Origin: Pseudomonas sp. MYb118
Lineage (GTDB): Bacteria; Pseudomonadota; Gammaproteobacteria; Pseudomonadales; Pseudomonadaceae
Assembly (NCBI RefSeq): GCF_040947875.1
Contig: NZ_JBFRXN010000002.1
Location: forward strand, 2,232,001-2,296,000
Length of the DNA stretch: 64,000 nucleotides
Direction: 5' to 3'
Shown here: positions 36,051-45,246 of the stretch, in pieces
Layout: each line of letters opens with the position of its first letter
Position numbering within the stretch: position 1 is the stretch's first letter
Notes under the pieces: generated by a model
Seen by the model: the letters and a program-made list of their open reading frames with translations, nothing else
Databases searched by the model: none
What the model was told of the DNA's origin: nothing
Made by a program: the position numbers and the translations under genes

Positions 36051-36659
36051 ATGTCCGGTTCGATCCTCTATATCCACGGTTTCAACAGCGCGCCCGCCTC
36101 GAAAAAGGCCACGCAGTTGATGCAGGTGATGGAACGTCTGGGCTTGAGCGACCAGTTGCGGGTACCGGCCTTGCATCACCATCCGCGCCAGGCCATCGCG
36201 CAGCTTGAACAGGCGATCGAGGCGCTGGGGCGGCCACTGCTGGTCGGCAGCTCGCTCGGCGGCTACTATGCGACTTTCCTGGCCGAGCGCCATGGCCTCA
36301 AGGCCCTGCTGATCAACCCTGCCGTCAGCCCGCACCGGATGTTCGACGGGTTCCTGGGAACGCAGAAAAACCTGTATACCGATGAGGCCTGGGAGTTGAC
36401 CCACGACCACGTGACGGCCCTGGCCGAACTGGAAGTGCCGGCGCCCCAGGACCCGCAGCGTTACCAGGTGTGGTTGCAAACCGGCGATGAAACACTGGAC
36501 TATCGCCTCGCCGAGCAGTATTACCGGGCGTGCGCCTTGCGTATCCAGGCCGGTGGCGACCATGGTTTCCAGGGTTTTGCCGAGCGATTGCCGGCCATGC
36601 TGAGTTTTGCCGACATCGGCGCAGATTTGTATCGGGCGGTGGATTTCACGGCACTGTGA
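36051..36659 (+). CDS. YqiA-like alpha/beta-hydrolase (esterase)
   Basis: A 202-aa small esterase of the YqiA/UPF0227 type. It starts ILYIHGFNSAPASKKATQL, holds the nucleophile motif GSSLGGYYATFLAERHG (Ser in G-x-S-x-G), the acid region LQTGDETLDYRLAEQYY and the terminal His in GGDHGFQGF. The order cpdA-yqiA-parE is common in gammaproteobacteria. AGGGAG lies just upstream of the ATG. E. coli YqiA hydrolyses short acyl esters in vitro; the natural substrate is unknown. Confidence 0.88.
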   Translation: MSGSILYIHGFNSAPASKKATQLMQVMERLGLSDQLRVPALHHHPRQAIAQLEQAIEALGRPLLVGSSLGGYYATFLAERHGLKALLINPAVSPHRMFDGFLGTQKNLYTDEAWELTHDHVTALAELEVPAPQDPQRYQVWLQTGDETLDYRLAEQYYRACALRIQAGGDHGFQGFAERLPAMLSFADIGADLYRAVDFTAL

Positions 36660-36713
36660 ACCCACGCTTCTTTTTCATCGAACATTTTTTATACAGGCGG
36701 ACGAAGAGACCCC

Positions 36714-38621
36714 ATGGCCACTCCCAGCGCTAGCTCTTATAACGCAGACGCCATCGAAGTCCTCTCGGGCCTCGACCCGGTGCGCAAACGCCCCGGCATG
36801 TACACCGACACCAGTCGGCCGAACCACCTCGCCCAGGAAGTCATCGACAACAGTGTCGACGAAGCCCTGGCCGGCCACGCCAAGTCGGTGCAGGTCATCC
36901 TGCACGCCGACCATTCCCTGGAAGTCTGCGATGACGGCCGTGGCATGCCGGTGGACATCCACCCCGAAGAGGGTGTGTCGGGCGTCGAGCTGATCCTCAC
37001 CAAGCTGCACGCCGGCGGCAAGTTCTCCAACAAGAACTACCAGTTCTCCGGCGGTTTGCACGGGGTGGGTATTTCCGTGGTCAACGCCCTGTCGACCGAA
37101 GTGCGGGTGCGCGTCAAGCGTGACGGCAACGAATACCAGATGACCTTCGCCGACGGTTTCAAGAAAACCGAGCTGGAAGTGGTCGGCACCGTTGGCAAGC
37201 GCAACACCGGCACCAGCGTGTTCTTCGCGCCGGACCCGAAATACTTCGATTCGCCGAAATTCTCCATCAGCCGTCTCAAGCACGTGCTCAAGGCCAAGGC
37301 GGTGCTGTGTCCGGGGCTGCTGGTCAGCTTCGAAGACAAAGGCACCGGCGAGAAAGTCGAATGGCATTACGAGGACGGCCTGCGCTCGTATCTGGTTGAC
37401 GCGGTCAGCGAATTCGAACGCCTGCCCAACGAGCCGTTCTGCGGCAGCCTGGCCGGTAACAAGGAAGCGGTGGACTGGGCGCTGCTGTGGCTGCCCGAGG
37501 GTGGCGACAGCGTCCAGGAAAGCTACGTCAACCTGATCCCGACCGCCCAGGGCGGTACCCACGTCAACGGCCTGCGCCAGGGCTTGCTCGATGCCATGCG
37601 GGAGTTCTGCGAGTTCCGCAGCCTGTTGCCGCGCGGCGTCAAGCTGGCGCCGGAAGACGTCTGGGAACGCATCGCCTTCGTCCTGTCGATGAAAATGCAG
37701 GAACCGCAGTTCTCCGGCCAGACCAAGGAGCGCCTGTCGTCCCGGGAAGCGGCGGCATTCGTCTCCGGCGTGGTCAAGGATGCATTCAGCCTGTGGCTCA
37801 ACGCCAACCCGGAAACCGGCATGCTGCTGGCCGAACTGGCGATCAACAACGCCGGTCGCCGCCTCAAGGCGAGCAAGAAGGTCGAGCGCAAGCGCATCAC
37901 TCAGGGACCGGCACTGCCGGGCAAGCTGGCTGATTGCGCCGGGCAGGACCCGATGCGTTCCGAACTGTTCCTGGTCGAAGGTGATTCCGCCGGTGGCTCG
38001 GCCAAGCAGGCGCGGGACAAGGAATTCCAGGCGATCCTGCCGTTGCGCGGCAAGATCCTCAACACCTGGGAAGTCGATGGCAGCGAAGTACTGGCCAGCC
38101 AGGAAGTGCACAACATCGCCGTCGCCATCGGTGTCGATCCCGGCGCCACGGACATGAGCCAGTTGCGCTACGGCAAGATCTGCATCCTCGCTGACGCCGA
38201 CTCCGACGGCCTGCACATCGCCACGCTGCTGTGCGCGCTGTTCGTCCAGCATTTCCGCGCGCTGGTGGAGGCCGGTCACGTCTACGTGGCGATGCCGCCG
38301 CTGTACCGCATCGACCTGGGCAAGGAAATCTACTACGCCCTCGACGAAGCCGAACGCGACGGCATTCTCGACCGCCTGGTGGCCGAGAAGAAGCGTGGCA
38401 AGCCGCAGGTCACCCGATTCAAGGGCCTGGGTGAAATGAACCCGCCGCAACTGCGCGAAACCACCATGGACCCGAACACCCGGCGCCTGGTGCAACTGAC
38501 CCTGGGCGAAGATTTCGCCGAAACCTCGGAAATGATGGACATGCTGCTGGCGAAGAAACGCGCCGGCGACCGCAAAACCTGGCTCGAATCCAAAGGCAAC
38601 CTCGCCGAGGTTCTGGCCTGA
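36714..38621 (+). CDS. parE: DNA topoisomerase IV subunit B (ParE)
   Basis: A 635-aa ATPase subunit of topoisomerase IV, which decatenates daughter chromosomes with ParC. The GHKL ATPase domain shows KRPGMYTDTSRPNHLAQEV, EVIDNSVDEALAG, CDDGRGMPV and GGLHGVGISVVNALS. The TOPRIM domain shows FLVEGDSAGGSAKQARDKE and CILADADSDGLHIATLL; RFKGLGEMNPPQLRETTMDP is the C-terminal signature. The length is typical. It follows yqiA by 54 bases and its stop overlaps the next ATG by one base. It is separated from parC by two small genes. Confidence 0.96.
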   Translation: MATPSASSYNADAIEVLSGLDPVRKRPGMYTDTSRPNHLAQEVIDNSVDEALAGHAKSVQVILHADHSLEVCDDGRGMPVDIHPEEGVSGVELILTKLHAGGKFSNKNYQFSGGLHGVGISVVNALSTEVRVRVKRDGNEYQMTFADGFKKTELEVVGTVGKRNTGTSVFFAPDPKYFDSPKFSISRLKHVLKAKAVLCPGLLVSFEDKGTGEKVEWHYEDGLRSYLVDAVSEFERLPNEPFCGSLAGNKEAVDWALLWLPEGGDSVQESYVNLIPTAQGGTHVNGLRQGLLDAMREFCEFRSLLPRGVKLAPEDVWERIAFVLSMKMQEPQFSGQTKERLSSREAAAFVSGVVKDAFSLWLNANPETGMLLAELAINNAGRRLKASKKVERKRITQGPALPGKLADCAGQDPMRSELFLVEGDSAGGSAKQARDKEFQAILPLRGKILNTWEVDGSEVLASQEVHNIAVAIGVDPGATDMSQLRYGKICILADADSDGLHIATLLCALFVQHFRALVEAGHVYVAMPPLYRIDLGKEIYYALDEAERDGILDRLVAEKKRGKPQVTRFKGLGEMNPPQLRETTMDPNTRRLVQLTLGEDFAETSEMMDMLLAKKRAGDRKTWLESKGNLAEVLA

Positions 38622-39610
38622 TGCGGGTTGGCTTTGCCCTGGCGTGTGCGCTGCTCCTGACCACCGTTTCGGCCTTTGCCGAGCCGGTGCCGGAGTTGCG
38701 CCTGTTGTCCGAACATCCGGTGGACGGCATGCGCGGCGGAAACCTGTCGGGGTTGGCCCTGTGCGGCAAGGAAATGTGGACGGTGTCCGATCGCGACGAC
38801 GACCAGATCTATCGCCTGGAAACCGGCGGTACGGTCTGGCAGGCGCAAACCGTGCACCTCGACGTGCCACCGGTGCCGGACAGCGGTTTGCCCTGGGGCC
38901 TGCGCTCGCGCACCTGGGCCGCTTCGTTCGTGCGTGGCGGTGACCTGGATTTTGAAGGCATCACCTGCGACAGCGCCGGTAACCGCTACATTGTCAGCGA
39001 AGCGCACGCCGCCGTATTGCAGGTTCCGCCTGAAGGTCCGGCCTCCTGGTTGAAGATTTCGCCGCTGCTGGTTCGCGAAGCGCGCGCCAGTGGCATGTTG
39101 CTGCATTTCAATGCGCTGTTCGAAGGTCTGGCAATCAACCCGGCCGGCGACCAGTTATGGCTGGCGGCGGAGCGTGAGCGCCGTGGCCTGCTCAAGGTCA
39201 AGCGCCAGCAGACACTCTGGGATTGCGACGGCGGCTGCGTGCTGCTGAGCGAGGCCGGGGTGGAGATGCAGCCGGCGCAATTTCCGAAAGCGAAGGCGGT
39301 GTCGCGGGACTTTTCCGATCTGGCCCTGTTCAACGGCAAGCTGTTCACCCTCGAGCGTAATGCGTTCGAAATCTGCCGTCGCGATGCGGTGACCGCCAAG
39401 GTCGAGCGCTGCTGGTCGTTCGCCGACGAAGCGTTGCAGCCCAATCGGCTCTATTCACAGAGCTACGGCCTGGCCGAAGCGTTGATTATTGACGCCGAGG
39501 GCGCCTGGGTCGGCATCGACAACAACGACGGCGCCCGCGCCGATGGCGAAGTCCGCCCGATCGTCTGGCGCTTTGCCGCGCCGGAAGGTGGCTGGAGCGC
39601 CACGCCATGA
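38621..39610 (+). CDS. esterase-like phytase-domain protein
   Basis: A 329-aa exported protein with a signal peptide (VGFALACALLLTTVSAFAEP, cleavage near residue 19) and a domain of the 'esterase-like activity of phytase' type, a beta-propeller-like fold. Visible parts are NLSGLALCGKEMWTVSDRDD, DLDFEGITCDSAGNRYIVSE and EGLAINPAGDQLWLAAER near the centre. It overlaps parE by one base and the next gene by four, so it is in the par transcript. The same gene pair between parE and parC occurs in P. aeruginosa (PA4966, PA4965). Whether it is an active phosphatase or esterase is unknown. Confidence 0.85.
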   Translation: MRVGFALACALLLTTVSAFAEPVPELRLLSEHPVDGMRGGNLSGLALCGKEMWTVSDRDDDQIYRLETGGTVWQAQTVHLDVPPVPDSGLPWGLRSRTWAASFVRGGDLDFEGITCDSAGNRYIVSEAHAAVLQVPPEGPASWLKISPLLVREARASGMLLHFNALFEGLAINPAGDQLWLAAERERRGLLKVKRQQTLWDCDGGCVLLSEAGVEMQPAQFPKAKAVSRDFSDLALFNGKLFTLERNAFEICRRDAVTAKVERCWSFADEALQPNRLYSQSYGLAEALIIDAEGAWVGIDNNDGARADGEVRPIVWRFAAPEGGWSATP

Positions 39611-40131
39611 CGGCGCAGGCACCGGGCAAGCGCGCAGGGCGAGTGTTCCTGATCCTGGCCTGGTGCGCCGGCTTGTTCCTGGCCACGCGGTTTTTCGGCG
39701 AGTGGGAAGCGCGTCAGAACAACCCCAACGTCATCGTCAGCTCGGAGCAGGGCGATGGTTTTATCGAAGTGAAACTGGTCAGCAATCAACAGGGCCACTT
39801 CGTCGCCAGCGGCCAGATCAATGGCCAGCCGGTGGATTTCATGCTGGACACCGGGGCGACGGACGTGTCGATCCCGGCTGAGCTGGCCAAGCGGTTGAAA
39901 CTGGAAGAAGGCTTCGGGGTGACCCTGAGCACGGCAAACGGCCTGAGCCAGGGTTACCGTACCCGGATCGACCGTTTGCAGGTCGGCGACATCGTCTTGC
40001 GCGATGTCCGCGCGCTGGTCGCGCCCGGCCTGGACGGCAATCAGGTGCTGCTCGGTATGAGCGCGCTGAACAAACTTGAATTTACCCAGCGCGGTGGCAC
40101 CATGCTGCTGCGCCAGACAACGAACCGATGA
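39607..40131 (+). CDS. retropepsin-like aspartic protease (clan AA)
   Basis: A 174-aa single-domain aspartic protease of the TIGR02281-like clan AA family. It has one N-terminal membrane anchor ([18 protein letters not shown]), then the catalytic motif [15 protein letters not shown] (D-T-G) and the later hydrophobic flap-like [13 protein letters not shown]. Active retropepsins are homodimers, so this protein probably dimerises in the periplasm. It overlaps the phytase-like gene by ATGA and ends eight bases before parC. Target unknown. Confidence 0.87.
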   Translation: MTAQAPGKRAGRVFLILAWCAGLFLATRFFGEWEARQNNPNVIVSSEQGDGFIEVKLVSNQQGHFVASGQINGQPVDFMLDTGATDVSIPAELAKRLKLEEGFGVTLSTANGLSQGYRTRIDRLQVGDIVLRDVRALVAPGLDGNQVLLGMSALNKLEFTQRGGTMLLRQTTNR

Positions 40132-40138
40132 GGCCCGC

Positions 40139-42406
40139 ATGAGCGACTCCCTTGATCTCAGCCTGGACGGTGTAGAACGCCGGTCACTGTCTGACTTCAC
40201 CGAAAATGCCTACCTCAACTACTCCATGTACGTGATCATGGACCGTGCCTTGCCGCATATCGGCGACGGCCTGAAACCGGTACAGCGTCGCATCGTCTAT
40301 GCGATGAGCGAGTTGGGGCTGGACGCCGATTCCAAGCACAAGAAATCGGCGCGTACCGTCGGTGACGTGCTCGGCAAGTTCCACCCGCACGGCGATTCGG
40401 CCTGCTACGAAGCCATGGTCCTGATGGCCCAGCCGTTCAGCTATCGCTACACGCTGGTCGACGGCCAGGGCAACTGGGGTGCGCCGGACGATCCCAAGTC
40501 GTTCGCCGCCATGCGTTACACCGAGGCGCGTCTGTCGCGTTACTCCGAAGTGCTGCTCAGCGAGCTGGGCCAGGGCACCGCGGACTGGGGCCCGAACTTC
40601 GACGGCACCCTCGACGAGCCGCTGGTGTTGCCGGCCCGTTTGCCGAACATCCTGCTCAACGGCACCACCGGCATCGCCGTGGGCATGGCCACCGACGTAC
40701 CGCCGCACAACCTGCGGGAAGTGGCGTCGGCGTGCGTGCGCCTGCTCGATGAGCCCAAGGCCACGGTCGAACAGCTCTGTGAACACATCCAGGGCCCGGA
40801 TTACCCGACCGAAGCGGAAATCATCACCCCGCGTGCCGATCTGCTGAAAATCTACGAAACCGGCCGCGGTTCGGTGCGCATGCGCGCCGTGTACCACATC
40901 GAGGACGGCGACATCATCGTCACCGCGCTGCCGCATCAGGTCTCCGGTGCCAAGGTGCTGGAACAGATCGCGGCGATGATGCAGGCCAAACCGTCCAAGG
41001 CCCCGCAGATCGCCGACCTGCGCGACGAGTCCGACCACGAAAACCCGTGCCGTATCGTGATCATCCCGGGCGCGCGGAAGAACTTCGACTATGACGCGCT
41101 GATGCAGCACCTGTTCGCCAGCACCGACCTTGAGTCCAGCTACCGGGTCAACGTCAACATCATCGGCCTGGACGGCAAGCCGCAGCTGAAAAACCTGCGG
41201 GCGCTGCTGGTCGAGTGGCTGGAATTCCGGGTCAAGACCGTGCGTCGTCGCCTGCAATTCCGCCTCGACAAGGTCGAGCGTCGCCTGCACCTGTTGGACG
41301 GCTTGCTGATCGCCTACCTCAACCTGGATGAAGTGATCCACATCATCCGCACCGAGGATCAGCCCAAGGCCAGCCTGATCGCCCGTTTCGCCCTGAGCGA
41401 AATCCAGGCCGACTACATCCTCGACACCCGCTTGCGCCAGTTGGCGCGGCTGGAAGAAATGAAGCTGCGTGATGAGCAGGATGCATTGCTCAAGGAACAG
41501 GCCAAGCTGCAAGCCCTGCTGGGCAGCGAGGCCAAGCTGAAGAAACTGGTACGCAGCGAACTGATCAAGGACGCTGAAACCTATGGCGACGACCGTCGCT
41601 CGCCGATCGTCGAGCGCGCCGAAGCCAAGGCCCTGACCGAGCACGACCTGCTGCCAAACGAGAAAGTCAGCGTGGTGCTGTCGGAAAAAGGCTGGGTTCG
41701 TTCTGCCAAGGGCCATGAAATCGACGCCACCGGGCTTTCCTACAAGGCCGGGGACGGTTTCAAGGCGCTGGCCGCCGGACGTTCCAACCAGTACGCGGTG
41801 TTCATCGACTCCACCGGTCGCAGCTATTCGGTGGCCGCCCACACCTTGCCATCGGCCCGTGGCCAGGGCGAACCGTTGACCGGTCGTCTGACGCCGCCGC
41901 CGGGGGCGAATTTCGAATGTGTGCTGATGCCCGAGGACGATTCGCTGTACGTGATCGCCTCCGACGCCGGCTACGGTTTCGTGGTCAAGGGTGAAGACTT
42001 CCAGGCCAAGAACAAGGCGGGCAAGGCGCTGCTCAGCCTGCCGAACAATTCGAAGGTGATTGCCCCGCGCCCGGTGGCTGATCGCGAGAACAACTGGCTG
42101 GCCTCGGTGACCACCGAAGGTCGCCTGCTGATCTTCAAAATCAGCGATCTGCCACAATTAGGTAAGGGCAAAGGCAACAAGATCATCGGTATTTCCGGTG
42201 AGCGCGTGGCCAATCGCGAAGAATATGTCACGGACATCGCCGTCGTTCCGGAAGGCGCCACCCTGGTGCTTCAGGCCGGAAAACGTACCTTGTCACTGAA
42301 AGCGGACGACCTCGAACACTACAAGGGTGAACGTGGGCGTCGTGGTAACAAATTGCCACGTGGCTTCCAGCGGGTCGATGCGCTGCTCGTCGAAAACCTC
42401 AATTAA
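40139..42406 (+). CDS. parC: DNA topoisomerase IV subunit A (ParC)
   Basis: A 755-aa breakage-reunion subunit of topoisomerase IV. The winged-helix/tower part starts [20 protein letters not shown] and contains the quinolone-resistance region [19 protein letters not shown] and the active-site Tyr in [15 protein letters not shown]. The C-terminal part is a beta-pinwheel ([36 protein letters not shown]). The QRDR keeps Ser and Glu at the positions where resistance changes (Ser87, Glu91 in P. aeruginosa) are usual, so it looks quinolone-susceptible there. I chose ATG 40139 ([17 protein letters not shown]); the longer frame from 40076 overlaps the protease gene. Confidence 0.96.
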   Translation: MSDSLDLSLDGVERRSLSDFTENAYLNYSMYVIMDRALPHIGDGLKPVQRRIVYAMSELGLDADSKHKKSARTVGDVLGKFHPHGDSACYEAMVLMAQPFSYRYTLVDGQGNWGAPDDPKSFAAMRYTEARLSRYSEVLLSELGQGTADWGPNFDGTLDEPLVLPARLPNILLNGTTGIAVGMATDVPPHNLREVASACVRLLDEPKATVEQLCEHIQGPDYPTEAEIITPRADLLKIYETGRGSVRMRAVYHIEDGDIIVTALPHQVSGAKVLEQIAAMMQAKPSKAPQIADLRDESDHENPCRIVIIPGARKNFDYDALMQHLFASTDLESSYRVNVNIIGLDGKPQLKNLRALLVEWLEFRVKTVRRRLQFRLDKVERRLHLLDGLLIAYLNLDEVIHIIRTEDQPKASLIARFALSEIQADYILDTRLRQLARLEEMKLRDEQDALLKEQAKLQALLGSEAKLKKLVRSELIKDAETYGDDRRSPIVERAEAKALTEHDLLPNEKVSVVLSEKGWVRSAKGHEIDATGLSYKAGDGFKALAAGRSNQYAVFIDSTGRSYSVAAHTLPSARGQGEPLTGRLTPPPGANFECVLMPEDDSLYVIASDAGYGFVVKGEDFQAKNKAGKALLSLPNNSKVIAPRPVADRENNWLASVTTEGRLLIFKISDLPQLGKGKGNKIIGISGERVANREEYVTDIAVVPEGATLVLQAGKRTLSLKADDLEHYKGERGRRGNKLPRGFQRVDALLVENLN

Positions 42407-42416
42407 GCGTCCTAGA

Positions 42417-42455
42417 GCGCCCGATCTACGATTTATCGCGTAGATCGGCGCTTTG
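42417..42455 (+). terminator. terminator-like hairpin after parC
   Basis: GCGCCCGATCTACG and CGTAGATCGGCGC pair (one bulged C) around an eight-base loop and are followed by TTT. It lies 11 bases after the parC stop and probably ends the par operon. Confidence 0.6.
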
Positions 42456-42583
42456 GCGCTGGAGTCGGAGCGCATATTCACGGATGATGTGCCCTTTCCA
42501 AGCGCCGGTGTGACCGAGCGTTCTTCATATTTATTGAGTATTTTCACTGTGGTCAGCTTTGTAGCGACCACCTGGACGGGACG

Positions 42584-43297
42584 ATGACTGCTCTGCGCCT
42601 TCCTTTTATTCTGATGCTCGCCGGCGTTCTTGGCCTGGCGGGTTGCAGCGTTCACCAGCCGGTGTCGCTGTATCAGCTGGACAGCGGAAGTCCGGCACAA
42701 CCTGCGCAAGCCGCAGGCATGGCGGTATTGCTTGGCCCGGTCACCGTGGCCGATTACCTGCAACGTGAAACCTTGCTGCAGCGCCAGCCGGACGGCAGCC
42801 TGCAAGCGTCGGTCGATGGTCGTTGGGCGGGCAGCCTGTCGGCGGATATTGACCAACTGCTGCTGCGTCAGGTGGCAGGCCACCTGGACAGCCAGCGCGT
42901 CGTACTGGCCCCGGCGACCATCGGCTTCACCCCGGATGTCCAGGTGTTGCTGACCATCACCCGCCTGGACTCGGGCGAATCGCAACCAGCGATCCTGGAT
43001 GCGCAATGGCGTCTGATCGACCGCCGTGGCCAGGTTCGTGACAACCGCATCGTCCACCTGCAAGAGCAGCATGCCGGCGGCACGGCGGCTCAGGTGCAGG
43101 CCCAGGGCGTGTTGTTGCAGCGTCTGGCCGAGCAGCTGTCCGTGGCGCTCAAGCCACTGGCCAACCAGCCACCGATTGCCGAGGCGCCGCGCAAACCGGC
43201 AGCCAAACCGGCAGCACCGGCGGCAGAGCAGGAAAAACAGCCAAAAATCCCTATGGCTGCGCCGATTCGCACCGATATGGAAGTGTTCCGGTTCTGA
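42584..43297 (+). CDS. PqiC/YmbA-like ABC auxiliary lipoprotein
   Basis: A 237-aa lipoprotein with a signal peptide and lipobox LAGC (residues about 18-21). The mature domain has the PqiC/DUF330 (ABC-type transport auxiliary) pattern: YQLDSGSP, VLLGPVTVADYLQRETLLQRQ, WAGSLSADIDQLLLRQVAGHL. The C-terminal tail is rich in Pro, Ala and Lys (APRKPAAKPAAPAAEQEKQ). PqiC proteins tie MCE lipid-transport systems to the outer membrane, but no MCE or permease genes are adjacent, so its partner lies elsewhere. A terminator follows at once. Confidence 0.82.
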   Translation: MTALRLPFILMLAGVLGLAGCSVHQPVSLYQLDSGSPAQPAQAAGMAVLLGPVTVADYLQRETLLQRQPDGSLQASVDGRWAGSLSADIDQLLLRQVAGHLDSQRVVLAPATIGFTPDVQVLLTITRLDSGESQPAILDAQWRLIDRRGQVRDNRIVHLQEQHAGGTAAQVQAQGVLLQRLAEQLSVALKPLANQPPIAEAPRKPAAKPAAPAAEQEKQPKIPMAAPIRTDMEVFRF

Positions 43298-43320
43298 GGT
43301 TGGTTTGATCTGGTTGCAAG

Positions 43321-43350
43321 CAAAGCCCGCGAATGTGCGGGCTTTGTTGT
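43321..43350 (+). terminator. Rho-independent terminator after the PqiC-like gene
   Basis: CAAAGCCCGC and GCGGGCTTTG form a ten-pair stem with a six-base loop, followed by TTGTTT. Confidence 0.75.
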
Positions 43351-43380
43351 TTATGGGGGATCTTCAGTGTCTGTGCCGGC

Positions 43381-43519
43381 CTCATCGCGAGCAGGCTCGC
43401 TCCCACAAGGGGTCATGAGTGTATTCAGAAATTGTGTCCACAGAGCCCCACTGTGGCAGCGAGCCTGCTCGCGAAGGGGCCCGCACAGCCCCCTGTAGGA
43501 GCGAGCTTGCTCGCGATGA
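43381..43519. repeat. REP cluster (three REPs)
   Basis: Inverted REPs of the GAGC-CT-GCTC class (43381-43406 and near 43452-43476) form one REPIN, followed by a third REP, TGTAGGAGCGAGCTTGCTCG, at 43494-43519. Confidence 0.88.
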
Positions 43520-43535
43520 GGCCGGCACAGGCAAC

Positions 43536-43565
43536 AAAAAAGCCCGCATGATCTGCGGGCTTTTC
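43536..43565. terminator. bidirectional terminator between REPs and the Smp-like gene
   Basis: AAAAA-AGCCCGCA-TGATC-TGCGGGCT-TTTC: an eight-pair stem with A and T runs on its two sides, so it can end transcription in both directions, including that of the minus-strand gene at 43585. Confidence 0.75.
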
Positions 43566-43584
43566 TACAACCGAAACTCAGGCC

Positions 43585-45111
43585 TCAAGCCCGGCGCTCA
43601 TGCATCCGCGCCAGTTGCCGCTCCAGCATCGACGGATAAGGCTCCATCAACCGCTCCACGCAGCAGGCGCCTTCAGGGCTCGCAATTGGACGAATCCGGG
43701 CGCGCTGGCGGATCAGGGCGTCGTCGCTGATCTGGCGCTCCACCAGCAGCAGGTTGCGGCTGTGTTGCGACAGGGCCAGGGCGTCCTGGGCGGTTTCGGT
43801 CAGCAGCAGGTCGATCTGGCTCAGGCCGAACAGCTCGTCACCCAGGGTCAGGCCCAATTGCAATTGCAGGGTGATGCCGCTGTCGGCGACTTCGATCTGC
43901 AACTGGTGGCCCAGCGCCCGCAGCAACTCGCCGCAGCAGATGGCGTTGGTCAGGTAGTCGTCGCCGCTGTCCTCGGTGTGGAACAGCATCAGCGTGCTGC
44001 CATCGTTGAGGGTGTGCAGTTCGCTCTGGTACAGCGAGGCCGCCTGGTCGAGGCAGTCGCGGTAGCGTTCGAGCAGTTCTTCCAGGCGCGCCCGTGGCAG
44101 GCGACGCAGTTGGTCCTGGGCACCGAGTTGCACCGCCAGCACCGCACTGTGCTGTGGTACGTCGGATACCACAGGCTGGCTCGCCGGGCGTGGGGCCGAC
44201 TCGTCGCGCAGGTCGGCGAACGGGTCTTCGTCGTCATCGTCGTCTTCAACGGTGCTGACAATGTGCCGTGGCGCCGGCTTGAGCGCGGCGACAGGCTTGC
44301 TTTCGTCGAAGCTCGGATCGCGCAGGTTGCGCACCTCGAAGGCCGGCTCGTGGTCGTCGGCGTCCGTGTAATCGCTGTCGTCGTACTCGGGCTCCGGCAC
44401 GGGTTCCGGCTCGGCCGGTTCCGGGGCGAAGTTGGCGTGCAGTTGGCGGGCCAGGTCGCCGATTTCGTCCTGGCGGCCGGTGGCCGGGGTGTACTCGTCG
44501 ATGTTGCGCAGCCACACGCGCAATTGCAGCAGCGGCGTGGACAGGTGCCGACCCAGGCGCAGGCTCAGGGCCAGGGACAGGGCCAGCAGAATGGCACTGA
44601 GGATGCCCATGCTTTGCAGGCTGATGGTCATCGGCTGCTGGAACTGATCCATGTCCAGGCTGATGCGCAGTTGCCCGGCGGTCACGTCCTGGAAGGTGAT
44701 CTTGCTCTGGTACATGCCCTCGGCTTCGCCCAGCAGGCCGTGCTTGGGACGCTGACCGGACTCGGCGAGGATGCGGTTATCCACGCTGTAGATGGCGGCG
44801 TGGGCCACCAGCTTGTTCTTGGTCAGGTTGTTGAGCAGCACGTTGAGGCTGAGGATGTCATTGGACACCAAAAGCTCAGTGGCCGACGTGGCGGTCTGCG
44901 TGGTCAGGCTTTCGCCCAAGGCATCCGCCTGCTCGTGCATGGCCTGCTTGAACTGCAAACCCATCACGCAGGCGTAGATCACCAGGGCCAGGGCGACCAG
45001 GATCACGTTATGGCTGGCAATGCGCAATGCAATCGGTACACGACGGTGACGCAGTGCACGGAAGATCAGCAGGAAGAAGTTATCGGTTTTTACTGGCGTG
45101 GGCCGGTTCAC
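43585..45111 (-). CDS. Smp/YtjB-like membrane protein with cyclase-like tail
   Basis: A 508-aa membrane protein divergent from serB, the same arrangement as E. coli ytjB (smp). Residues about 25-55 form a first membrane helix (HNVILVALALVIYACVMGLQ); a periplasmic sensor-like domain (to about 165) follows, then a second helix (GILSAILLALSLALSLRLG) and a HAMP-like segment. Residues about 225-310 are a disordered, very acidic linker (EPEPVPEPEYDDSDYTDADD). The C-terminal part (330-500) resembles a degenerate nucleotide-cyclase-like domain, with no clear catalytic pair seen. It matches PA4961. Function unknown; Pfam's SMP_2 name refers to a haemolysin label that is not well supported. Confidence 0.78.
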   Translation of the reverse strand: MNRPTPVKTDNFFLLIFRALRHRRVPIALRIASHNVILVALALVIYACVMGLQFKQAMHEQADALGESLTTQTATSATELLVSNDILSLNVLLNNLTKNKLVAHAAIYSVDNRILAESGQRPKHGLLGEAEGMYQSKITFQDVTAGQLRISLDMDQFQQPMTISLQSMGILSAILLALSLALSLRLGRHLSTPLLQLRVWLRNIDEYTPATGRQDEIGDLARQLHANFAPEPAEPEPVPEPEYDDSDYTDADDHEPAFEVRNLRDPSFDESKPVAALKPAPRHIVSTVEDDDDDEDPFADLRDESAPRPASQPVVSDVPQHSAVLAVQLGAQDQLRRLPRARLEELLERYRDCLDQAASLYQSELHTLNDGSTLMLFHTEDSGDDYLTNAICCGELLRALGHQLQIEVADSGITLQLQLGLTLGDELFGLSQIDLLLTETAQDALALSQHSRNLLLVERQISDDALIRQRARIRPIASPEGACCVERLMEPYPSMLERQLARMHERRA

Positions 45112-45246
45112 TTGCGCTCGGCTCTTTTGTCCGTGAAGTTGACGCGCAGTATAGCGACAGGCCCTAGACCGGCAAAGCGCTCACGGTGCCCGATGGTCAC
45201 TGAAAGTGAGTAGAATGCGCTTTTTTTCCACTTGCGGGGGTGCGCC

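Noticed and set aside
40184..42157. A 657-codon open frame antisense to parC
   Set aside because: It is a shadow of parC, rich in His/Val/Gln without domain motifs.
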